Source of the DNA: JBDTLH01 sp039934875
GTDB taxonomy: Bacteria > Acidobacteriota > Terriglobia > Terriglobales > Acidobacteriaceae
DNA: 10,927 bases
Reading direction: 5' to 3'
Assembly: GCA_039934875.1 (NCBI GenBank)
Contig: JBDTLH010000053.1
Location: forward strand, 1 to 10,927
Part shown: positions 1 through 5,517 of the stretch, one piece after another
Layout: every line of letters begins with the position of its first letter
How positions within the stretch are numbered: position 1 is the stretch's first letter
Position numbers and translations under genes: made by a program
The notes under the pieces: model-generated
Databases searched by the model: none
What the model was told of the DNA's origin: nothing
The model's input: the letters and a program-made list of their open reading frames with translations, nothing else

Positions 1-313
1 GATGGATCTCTCCCATTTGGAAGCCAAAACCAGTCTGCGTGAGTTTCAACTTGGAATTCAGAGTGCACAGGCCCCCAAAGAGCTATACACCGTCTGGGGC
101 AGCACCTACTCTGCCGCCTGGTCGGCAACCCTCTTAGATTGGAACGCTCTCGATCACCCATGGACGACGCTGCTCTTTGCTGCTCCGGCCTCCGCCATGA
201 CAGTAGATCCTTGGCTGGTGCGCCCAGTTCGTCCTCGAGTGGCCTTGCCCTCATTCTGCTTGGGATACCGCTTGTTCTTTCACTGGCAGCAAGCTGCCAG
301 AGCTGCGACGTTG
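1..313. other. No convincing gene; region downstream of the serine hydrolase
   Basis: This stretch lies beyond the stop codon of the serine hydrolase (which reads leftwards) and runs to the window edge. The plus strand is open from position 2 to 439, but the last 125 bases of that frame are antisense to the hydrolase, and the rest has an odd Trp/Ala-rich composition with no domain I recognise. The minus strand is broken by stops in the frames I read. The only clear structure is a near-perfect palindrome at 283-300 (CTGGCAGC, two bases, GCTGCCAG). It is not followed by a T-run on either strand close enough to call a standard terminator. An eroded gene or the edge of a gene outside the window cannot be excluded. 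Confidence 0.5.
283..300. repeat. Short palindrome / hairpin past the serine hydrolase stop
   Basis: CTGGCAGC and GCTGCCAG form an 8-bp inverted repeat separated by AA; as RNA it would fold with about a 6-bp stem and 6-nt loop. It sits 14 bases past the hydrolase stop codon, where a transcription end could lie. No U-tract follows on the minus strand, so it is a weak or factor-assisted terminator at best. Confidence 0.35.
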
Positions 314-2305
314 TTATTGTTCGGTGTACACGTACTCGTGTTGGGCGTCGCGGATGACGAGGGTACGTTTTTGATCGGGGGCGTCGCCAACGGTAAATTC
401 GGAGCCTTCAAGTCCGGGGACGATCGTGACGAAGGATAGGGTGCCGTCAGGGTTCTTCTTGGTGGCGACTTCGCTCTTCCAGGCTCCGAAGTCGAAGACG
501 GTGTGATTGCCGGAGGTGGTGACGGCGATGGTGCCGAGGGCGGGGTTGGAGTAGCGACGGGCGAGTTTAGCGCTTTCGGCAGCATCGGCAGGGACGGTGA
601 GGAGCTTGCGCTTCGCGGCGAGGTCGTTGAAGTAGGATTTGGCGTCAGAGGCCATGAGAGAGTCGGCTTCGGGGCGTCCGTCGTAGAGGACTTCGAGGAG
701 CTTGCGGCTGAAGCGTCCGCGCAGGATCCAGCCACCGTCAGTGTTGGTGAGGATGACGGCACCGACGTTTTGGTCCGGGATCCAGATCATATCGCTGTGA
801 TAGCCGATCATGTCCCCGCCGTGGTGAACCACGGGGACGCCGTAGGTGGTGTCCACTTCGAGACCCATGCCGTAGGTGACATCTTTGCCGATGTGCACTT
901 GCGGAGCGCGGCGCTCGAGGAGGGGGCCGGGTGAGATATAGGTGCTGCCGTCGGGGAGCTTGCCATTGGCGAGCTCTAGGGAGACGTACTTGAGCATGTC
1001 GCGCACACTGCTCCATGCGGCGCCGGCGGGACGGACGGGCAGGATGGAGTAGTTCACGTCCATGATGGCCTTGGCGGGACGACCGTCGATGTCGGGGGAG
1101 TAAGCTCCGGCGTGGTTTGCGGAGAGAGCGCGGCTGAAGTCGAAGGTGGTGGAGCGCATGCCGAGGGGGTCGAAGACGTAGGACTGCATGGCGCGGTCAT
1201 AGGCGGGGCCGATGGGGAGGTTGGGATAGGCGACGTGACCGGCGGTGTATCCGGCGGCGGCGGCCATGAGGTTCGAGTATTGGAACAGTTCGCCGAATTT
1301 GGAGGTGGGCTGCATGGTGCCGAGCAGCGCCATGGTGCTCTCGGGCGTGGCTTTGCCGTAATTGAAGAGCCACTCGAGATCTTCGCGGGGCATGCCGGTA
1401 CAGGCGCAGATAAGGCTCTTGACGAGGACGCTGCGAGTGGTCTGCGGGTCGCCCAACTTGAAGGTGGGCATGAGCGTGGTGACAGGCGTGTTCCAGTCGA
1501 GGCGGTGCTGGTCCACGAGCTTGGCGAGAAGGAGGGTGGTGAGCGCCTTAGTGTTGGAAGCGATCATGAAGAGCGTATCGCCGTCGGGCTTGTCGGAGGC
1601 ACCGAGTTCTTTGGTGCCGAAGCCGTCGGCGAAGATGACCTTGCCGTCCTGCACGATGCCGAGGGAGACGCCTTGTATGCCGATCTCTTTGCGGCCGTCT
1701 TCGATGAACTTGCTGAGTTCGGCGAGGCGGGCTTGGTCGAGCTTGTTGGCGCGCTTTCCGGCGAAGTTCTCGCGGGCGTAGCCCTTGGGAAGGAGGCGTC
1801 CGGCGATGAGCGCGAGTTGGCCGCCACGTTTTTCAGCGGTGGCGTCGGCGAGGTCTTCGAGGACGACGGTCCAAGTGTTGTTGGCGTTGAGGGCGAGCGC
1901 GGCGATCGTTCGCTTCTCGTTGGGCGAGGTGAGGTATTGGTATTCGCGGCGGTGCGTCCAGCCGTCGCGATCGGGCAGGTCGTTGACGGTCAGAACGGGC
2001 CACTTGGCATCGGGCTTATAGGCCTGCCATGCGTTCTTGACGGCGGCATCGGCATCTTTTGCAGAGACGTCAACGAGAGCGAGGAAGGAGTCGCCTTCGG
2101 GAGCTTCGAGGATGGTGGCGGGAGGCGAGACGCGAAATTTCCAGTCCTTCGGAGCAATGAAGGTGTTGCCGGCGAGGGTGGTTTTGGGAGTGTCGGCGGC
2201 GAGGGTTTGCTTGGCAGCGGCTTGTATCGTCGAGGTGTTCGCGGGCGGGTTCTGGGCGAGCAGAAGGGAGGTGCACAGAGCAGCGGCGAGAAAGAGGTTC
2301 TTCAT
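314..2305 (-). CDS. Exported serine hydrolase, class C beta-lactamase / D-alanyl-D-alanine carboxypeptidase fold
   Basis: The 663-residue product is predicted to be a periplasmic or secreted acyl-serine hydrolase of the beta-lactamase class C / penicillin-binding family (PF00144). The start chosen is the ATG whose product begins MKNLFLAAAL, because it opens a good Sec signal peptide (about residues 1-18); an upstream in-frame start at 2386 would add 27 residues ahead of it and run into IS-end repeats. About residues 30-190 form an N-terminal region outside the catalytic fold. The catalytic domain spans about 195-545: SxxK is S250-N-T-K253, the second motif is Y343-S-N345, and the third is H494-H-G-G497 (family HxG). 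About 120 further residues follow as a beta-rich C-terminal part. All catalytic residues are present. Substrate cannot be read from sequence: peptidoglycan peptides, D-amino-acid peptides or esters are all possible. The leader has no strong Shine-Dalgarno. It stands alone, with IS remnants upstream. Confidence 0.9.
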   Translation of the reverse strand: MKNLFLAAALCTSLLLAQNPPANTSTIQAAAKQTLAADTPKTTLAGNTFIAPKDWKFRVSPPATILEAPEGDSFLALVDVSAKDADAAVKNAWQAYKPDAKWPVLTVNDLPDRDGWTHRREYQYLTSPNEKRTIAALALNANNTWTVVLEDLADATAEKRGGQLALIAGRLLPKGYARENFAGKRANKLDQARLAELSKFIEDGRKEIGIQGVSLGIVQDGKVIFADGFGTKELGASDKPDGDTLFMIASNTKALTTLLLAKLVDQHRLDWNTPVTTLMPTFKLGDPQTTRSVLVKSLICACTGMPREDLEWLFNYGKATPESTMALLGTMQPTSKFGELFQYSNLMAAAAGYTAGHVAYPNLPIGPAYDRAMQSYVFDPLGMRSTTFDFSRALSANHAGAYSPDIDGRPAKAIMDVNYSILPVRPAGAAWSSVRDMLKYVSLELANGKLPDGSTYISPGPLLERRAPQVHIGKDVTYGMGLEVDTTYGVPVVHHGGDMIGYHSDMIWIPDQNVGAVILTNTDGGWILRGRFSRKLLEVLYDGRPEADSLMASDAKSYFNDLAAKRKLLTVPADAAESAKLARRYSNPALGTIAVTTSGNHTVFDFGAWKSEVATKKNPDGTLSFVTIVPGLEGSEFTVGDAPDQKRTLVIRDAQHEYVYTEQ

Positions 2306-2376
2306 GGCGGCTTTTATTAAACAGGAGCAAGGGAAGGGGGAGCAAGAGAAAAGGGTAGGGGTGTAGATGCTCCAAG

Positions 2377-2415
2377 ATAATGTCACCCCTTAGCTACAAC
2401 GACATAATGTCACCC
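2377..2415. repeat. Two direct copies of ATAATGTCACCC, likely the end of an insertion sequence
   Basis: ATAATGTCACCC occurs at 2377-2388 and again at 2404-2415, start-to-start spacing 27 bp. The pair lies immediately ahead of a transposase remnant that starts at 2426. Short tandem subterminal copies before a transposase gene are what transposase-binding ends look like, so I infer this is the left end of that IS. No inverted partner (GGGTGACATTAT) is visible to the right, consistent with the element having lost its other end. The repeats also fall in the upstream region of the serine hydrolase, where they could affect its promoter. Confidence 0.5.
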
Positions 2416-2425
2416 TCAAGGGAAG

Positions 2426-2778
2426 GTGATCTTGAGTCAGAAAGAGTTACTGCGAGTGAAAGTTATTGAGAATGCAGTGGGCGAACGCCAGGTGCAACGC
2501 TTGAAACGCCGCTTCCAACCCGGTTCCCTGGACTGGGTCAGCATGGCAACTGCGGGCCGCGCCATGCCTTGGCAACTCGCTCCCGATCTGCCCCAGCGCG
2601 TCCTCGAGTTGGCGCGGGGAAAGTATGCCGAGTTCAACGACTCCCACGTGCATGAAAGCTGATCGAATGCGAAGGCCTCTCGCTCAGCCGCGAATCGGTG
2701 CGCCGCATCCTCCGCGGGGTCAACTGTCCCTCCCCGCAGAAGCGCCGCAGGAGCAAGGTTGCCGACGAACTTTCCTGA
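2426..2778 (+). pseudogene. Degraded, truncated transposase remnant (HTH/integrase type, ISNCY-like)
   Basis: The GTG at 2426 opens a reading frame starting MILSQKELLRVKVIE, the typical N-terminus of ISNCY-type transposases with an HTH domain. The text then jumps from ENAV to GERQVQRLKRRF, so roughly 15 codons of the first HTH appear deleted. At 2527-2556 homology moves to another frame (PGLGQHGNCG, matching the usual GLVHGNRG motif) and then returns to the first frame (RAMPWQLAPDL, VLELARGKYAEFNDSH). The frame ends at a stop just after HES, but family-like sequence resumes from 2659 in the other frame as LIECEGLSLSRESVRRILRG. One lost A in the run before the stop explains this shift. Similarity fades around 2757 and a stop follows at 2778. 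The DDE catalytic domain is absent, so it is inactive. Family assignment is from memory of the motif pattern. Confidence 0.75.
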
Positions 2779-3014
2779 AATCCACCCAGGTTCGGAAAGA
2801 GCCAGCTTGTAAAGCATTGACGAAGGATTGGGGATGCCGGGGCTCGAATCCCTGGCCGCTGCGGTGGTTTTGTCCGCTCAGAATAGCCGCAACAGGTAGG
2901 CTGCAGCCCGGTCACAAAGGCCCATACAGCATTCTTGTTCCAGCTGTCGCTGGCTCACCTGTCTTCCTGTTGAACCGAACACTGCGCGTGGAGTATCGCG
3001 CTATCGGGCTCCTC
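2779..3014. other. Non-coding stretch with a tRNA T-arm-like hairpin
   Basis: I see no gene between the transposase remnant and the regulator. A plus-strand frame is open through here but resembles nothing I know. At 2836-2856 GCCGGGG and CCCTGGC pair (one G-U) around the 7-base loop CTCGAAT, one base from the canonical tRNA T-loop TTCGAAT. No matching acceptor or anticodon stem is found around it, so it is not a working tRNA. It may be a pseudo-tRNA, an old attachment-site scar, or chance. Confidence 0.3.
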
Positions 3015-3581
3015 CTACGACTCATCAGCAATCTCCTCATCCAATCCGATGATTGGCGCAAAAGCTGTTGGTAGCTGTCCGGGGTCTTTCAACCCAGATT
3101 TCCTGAGGTCCCGATCAGGAGGAACAAAAAAACGGGGACTCCCGACACCCTGCGCCGGCAAGAAGCCGTTGATTTCATCCAACTGGCGGATGAAGGCACG
3201 TAACTCCTCATCACCTTCATTCATATCTAGCAAGCCAAGAAGCTCTTCCACCAGCGCGCAATCGATCCGCTTCAGTGTAGTTATGCCTCTTTGCGTCGGT
3301 CGGAAGAGTTTGATTTTCTTACTCGTCTTATGGTCAACCCGCTTGATGAGTTTCCACCTCATCAGGCTTTTCGCTGTTCTACTTGCCGTAAATTTGGAGA
3401 TTCCCGTCGCTTGACTGAGTTCCACCAGAGTAGCTTTCCCATTCAGGACTGCTCTTCTCAAGAGAGCCACGTGTGCACTTCTCAGTGCCCCTTGGCGGAG
3501 GGCACGCTCTCTCGCCCAAAGGTAGATATCAACCAAGTGCTCAAGCTCAAGGATAAGCGATATCGAACGATATTGTTGCAT
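3015..3581 (-). CDS. MarR-like winged-helix transcriptional regulator
   Basis: The 188-residue product (from the ATG at 3581) has the layout of a MarR-type regulator: an N-terminal helix (about 8-30), a helix-turn-helix at about 51-79 (TLVELSQATGISKFTASRTA), a basic wing at about 80-100 (KRVDHKTSKKIKLFRPTQRG), and a C-terminal dimerisation helix at about 101-140. A tail of about 48 Pro/Gly-rich residues follows, unusual for a family whose members are mostly 140-150 residues. The reading frame extends further to a GTG at 3623 (202 residues), but neither start has a Shine-Dalgarno. I prefer ATG 3581 because a TATGAT -10 box and a palindrome sit directly before it, which would imply a leaderless or nearly leaderless mRNA and autoregulation. 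Ligand and targets are unknown. It may be cargo or a regulator of the neighbouring element. Confidence 0.75.
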   Translation of the reverse strand: MQQYRSISLILELEHLVDIYLWARERALRQGALRSAHVALLRRAVLNGKATLVELSQATGISKFTASRTAKSLMRWKLIKRVDHKTSKKIKLFRPTQRGITTLKRIDCALVEELLGLLDMNEGDEELRAFIRQLDEINGFLPAQGVGSPRFFVPPDRDLRKSGLKDPGQLPTAFAPIIGLDEEIADES

Positions 3582-3589
3582 ATTGCAAC
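3575..3589. promoter_or_regulatory. Palindromic operator candidate over the MarR-like gene start
   Basis: GTTGCA-TAT-TGCAAC is a perfect 15-bp inverted repeat with a 3-bp centre that covers the predicted transcription start and the ATG. MarR proteins typically bind short palindromes of this size and repress their own genes. A second palindrome, TTTGCAAA at 3612-3619, shares the TTGCA core; the centres are about 33-34 bp apart, close to three helical turns. Confidence 0.5.
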
Positions 3590-3590
3590 C

Positions 3591-3618
3591 ATCATAACGA
3601 GATTGGAGAAGTTTGCAA
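3591..3618 (-). promoter_or_regulatory. Predicted sigma-70-type promoter of the MarR-like gene
   Basis: On the minus strand TTGCAA (3618-3613) serves as a 4/6 -35 box and TATGAT (3596-3591) as a 5/6 -10 box, spacer 16 bp. Transcription would start around 3583-3585, one to four bases before the ATG at 3581. The -35 box lies inside the 8-bp palindrome TTTGCAAA (3612-3619). Confidence 0.5.
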
Positions 3619-3840
3619 AACACTGATTAGATAGAAGTTGCTCGGCACTCTCTGCAGGAAATGAATGATAGAAGGCCAGTTTTGATGCCCTTGACGCACG
3701 ATCAATCAATTGACGAGCTTTGGGCGGCGAAGGCTCGGGTAAGAAGATGGGAACTGGGACAGAAGCGCAACTGGCGGCTTCATCATCCTGAGGCGGAGAG
3801 CACAGGATGAGCAACGGGTTTCACCGGAACTGATACACAA

Positions 3841-4098
3841 ATGCTGAAGCAGGCAAACAAAGTCGCAAGGCTGGAACCACGCGAATGGCTGGACTTACGG
3901 TCCCTCACGCAGTATGCTGCCGTTTCCGAGCGCACCATTCGGGAATGGATCGTACGCGAGGGGCTGCCGGCCTCACGCATAAGGAAGAAGATATACGTGA
4001 GTCGCACGAAATTTGACGCTTGGTTCGACGCCCATACGATTCGGCCCGAATCATTGAACCTGGACATATTTATGAAGGAACTCCTTGAAGGGATATAG
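3841..4098 (+). CDS. Excisionase-like helix-turn-helix DNA-binding protein
   Basis: The 85-residue product fits the MerR-like HTH_17/excisionase family. Residues about 17-66 contain the pattern: LDLRSLTQYAAVSERTIREW (HTH), a turn with EGLPASRI, then the strand KKIYVSRTKFDAWFDAH, the usual 'helix, wing, substrate-gripping strand' ending of this fold. A basic N-terminal 15 residues precede it. It lies 11 bp ahead of the integrase on the same strand, so the two are probably co-transcribed; the pairing suggests it serves as recombination directionality factor or integrase regulator. A plain transcriptional regulator is the alternative. The Shine-Dalgarno ahead of the ATG is weak, and I could not identify a good promoter in the 259 bases between this gene and the MarR-like gene. 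Confidence 0.75.
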   Translation: MLKQANKVARLEPREWLDLRSLTQYAAVSERTIREWIVREGLPASRIRKKIYVSRTKFDAWFDAHTIRPESLNLDIFMKELLEGI

Positions 4099-4109
4099 GT
4101 CGGCCGCAA

Positions 4110-5369
4110 GTGGGCGTCAAAGTTCGTAGATATAAGAACAAGTGGTATCTCTTCATTAATCACCTTGGCAAGAGGAAGGCGAAGTGTGTTGGGACAGACC
4201 GCAAGATCGCTGAGGAGCTTAAACGCAGAGCAGAGGCGCGCCTCGCGATGGGCCGGTTAGGGATAACTGACAATTCAAGTCAATCCCCATTTTTCGCTGA
4301 CTTTGCTGAACGCTGGCTACAGGACTACGCGCGAGTAGAATGCAAGAAATCTACGGCAGAGGGCTACGAAAGCGTCTTAGAACAATACCTTCTGCCCCGT
4401 TTGGGCAAAAAGCGGGTAGACGCCATCAGCCGAGAGGATGCGAAGGCTCTGATCAACAATTTATTGGCCAAAGATCTTTCGCGCAATACGGTTCGTAATG
4501 CCTTGTGTGTTCTGCGAGGCATCTTCAATGAAGCCATCGAAAGCGGCATAGTGAAGGCTAATCCGGCGTCCAGACTTGCGAGGTTCACGAAGGCGGCGAA
4601 CAACGACGTCAAAAAAGGCATAGCACTGAGTCATTTAGAAGTCTCGTTGTTGTTATCAGCCGCCATGGAAATTTGTCCTGATTGGCATCCCTTATTTCTG
4701 GTCGCGGTCCGAACTGGTCTGCGTCGTGGAGAACTCGTGGCACTCGAATGGGGCGACATACACTTCGGCGAAAGTGAGCATGATCAGAACCGCTACATTC
4801 TGGTCAAACGCAATTATGTGCGCGGAGAAGAGACCACTACTAAGAACCACAAAGAGCGAAGGGTAGACATTTCGAGAGAAGTGCGGCGTGCACTCCTCCA
4901 GAAGTACGAGGCCAGACTGCAAGAAGCACAGCGGGAGGGAACAAAGGACATGGCCAAGGAAAAGGTATTTAGATCGTCCACCGGCTCAATCCTTGGTCCT
5001 GACAATCTTTACAAAAGACTTTTTCGGCCGGTACTCGAACACTCCGGCATTCAACCGATTCGTTTTCACGATCTACGCCATACCTTTGGCTCTTTACTCA
5101 TTCAGAGCGGGGCTTCTTTGGTCTATGTGAAAGAGCAATTGGGACACAGCTCGATTCAGATTACGGTGGACACTTACGGGCACCTAGCACCCGGCGCAAA
5201 TGTCTGCTGGGTAGATCGAATCGATGAAGAGAGCCTGCAACAATCCGCAACCCAGGCGCAACCTCGAGGTTCGGCTCTGAACCGAGAATGCTCGCAAGTA
5301 ACTGATTCTATTGGTGGCGGCGCGTGGACTCGAACCACGGACCTACGGATTATGAGACCGTCGCTCTAA
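4110..5369 (+). CDS. Tyrosine-type site-specific integrase, 3' end antisense to tRNA-Met
   Basis: The 419-residue product, from a GTG start 11 bp after the excisionase-like gene, is a complete phage/island-type tyrosine recombinase. Residues 1-50 match the small N-terminal arm-binding region, about 58-155 the SAM-like core-binding domain, and about 165-360 the catalytic domain. All catalytic residues are visible: R205 (TGLRRGE), K245 (TTKNHKER), H320-D-L-R323, H346 (LGHSS) and the nucleophile Y356 (DTYGH). The long tail after Y356 is atypical: the last 18 residues (402-419) and the stop codon are read from the complement of the tRNA-Met gene. These are therefore host-derived sequence and the protein's natural end in the circular form could differ. 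The gene looks intact and should be able to cut and rejoin att sites in the tRNA. Confidence 0.92.
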   Translation: MGVKVRRYKNKWYLFINHLGKRKAKCVGTDRKIAEELKRRAEARLAMGRLGITDNSSQSPFFADFAERWLQDYARVECKKSTAEGYESVLEQYLLPRLGKKRVDAISREDAKALINNLLAKDLSRNTVRNALCVLRGIFNEAIESGIVKANPASRLARFTKAANNDVKKGIALSHLEVSLLLSAAMEICPDWHPLFLVAVRTGLRRGELVALEWGDIHFGESEHDQNRYILVKRNYVRGEETTTKNHKERRVDISREVRRALLQKYEARLQEAQREGTKDMAKEKVFRSSTGSILGPDNLYKRLFRPVLEHSGIQPIRFHDLRHTFGSLLIQSGASLVYVKEQLGHSSIQITVDTYGHLAPGANVCWVDRIDEESLQQSATQAQPRGSALNRECSQVTDSIGGGAWTRTTDLRIMRPSL

Positions 5370-5388
5370 CCGACTGAGCTACGCCGCC
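5312..5388 (-). tRNA. tRNA-Met (anticodon CAU)
   Basis: The minus strand folds as a full cloverleaf: 7-bp acceptor GGCGGCG/CGCCGCC (5388-5382 with 5322-5316), D arm with GCTC...GAGC, anticodon loop CTCATAA giving CAU, and T arm GTGG-TTCGAGT-CCAC. The discriminator A and the terminal CCA are encoded at 5315-5312. The D-arm text GTAGCTCAG..GGTTAGAGC is like elongator tRNA-Met; a lysidine-modified tRNA-Ile(CAU) cannot be excluded on sequence alone, and an initiator is unlikely because the acceptor starts with a normal G1-C72 pair. Its 3' part overlaps the integrase gene by 58 bp on the other strand, marking it as the integration site. Confidence 0.93.
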
Positions 5389-5420
5389 ATTTGAGCAGGA
5401 AGGACGAGGAACAACAGAAT

Positions 5421-5455
5421 GCCGCCGAAAGAGGCGCGGCGGCTGGTTTAATTTT
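5421..5455 (+). terminator. Possible terminator hairpin between the tRNA/integrase and the flippase
   Basis: GCCGCC (5421-5426) pairs with GGCGGC (5438-5443) around an 11-base loop, followed on the plus strand by TGGTTTAATTTT. The T-run is broken, so this is a weak call. It could end transcription from the integrase side; on the minus strand it lies between the flippase stop and the tRNA. Confidence 0.25.
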
Positions 5456-5517
5456 AGCAGCATCGATGGGGCTGTCAACGCGTGCGCAGCCCCGACAGGC
5501 GCACCTCGAAGCTTGCT

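Larger units (their letters stand above)
3015..5388. mobile_element. Probable tRNA-Met-associated integrative element (right end), boundaries partly unknown
   Basis: A MarR-like regulator, an excisionase-like HTH protein and a tyrosine integrase abut an intact tRNA-Met gene. Base composition is visibly lower in G+C than the flanking hydrolase, flippase and M13 genes. The integrase points at the tRNA and its end overlaps the tRNA 3' part, as for elements integrated at tRNA 3' ends. The right boundary therefore lies within the tRNA. The left boundary is not visible: I found no second copy of the tRNA 3' segment to the left, so the element may extend beyond the window, have decayed, or be a remnant of xis/int only. 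The left coordinate given is the start of the atypical stretch, not a demonstrated end. Confidence 0.5.

Noticed and set aside
2..439. Plus-strand open frame at the window edge
   Set aside because: No recognisable domain, odd composition, and its 3' third is antisense to the hydrolase. It could continue outside the window, so it is noted only.
1112..2320. 402-codon open frame on the plus strand
   Set aside because: Fully antisense to the serine hydrolase, whose motifs are all present. Its Gly/Val/Glu/Ala-rich, repetitive text is the usual mirror of a GC-rich gene.
2836..2856. Left attachment site for the tRNA-Met element
   Set aside because: Only the T-loop core resembles the tRNA, and the better fold is on the opposite strand from tRNA-Met. 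A true att repeat should be near-identical and in the same orientation.
2625..3074. 149-codon plus-strand open frame across the IS remnant
   Set aside because: Runs through the transposase remnant in the wrong frame, then the T-arm-like hairpin and the end of the MarR-like gene; no domain.
3482..3814. 110-codon minus-strand open frame ahead of and overlapping the MarR-like gene
   Set aside because: Overlaps the regulator start and its promoter in another frame, with no recognisable motif.
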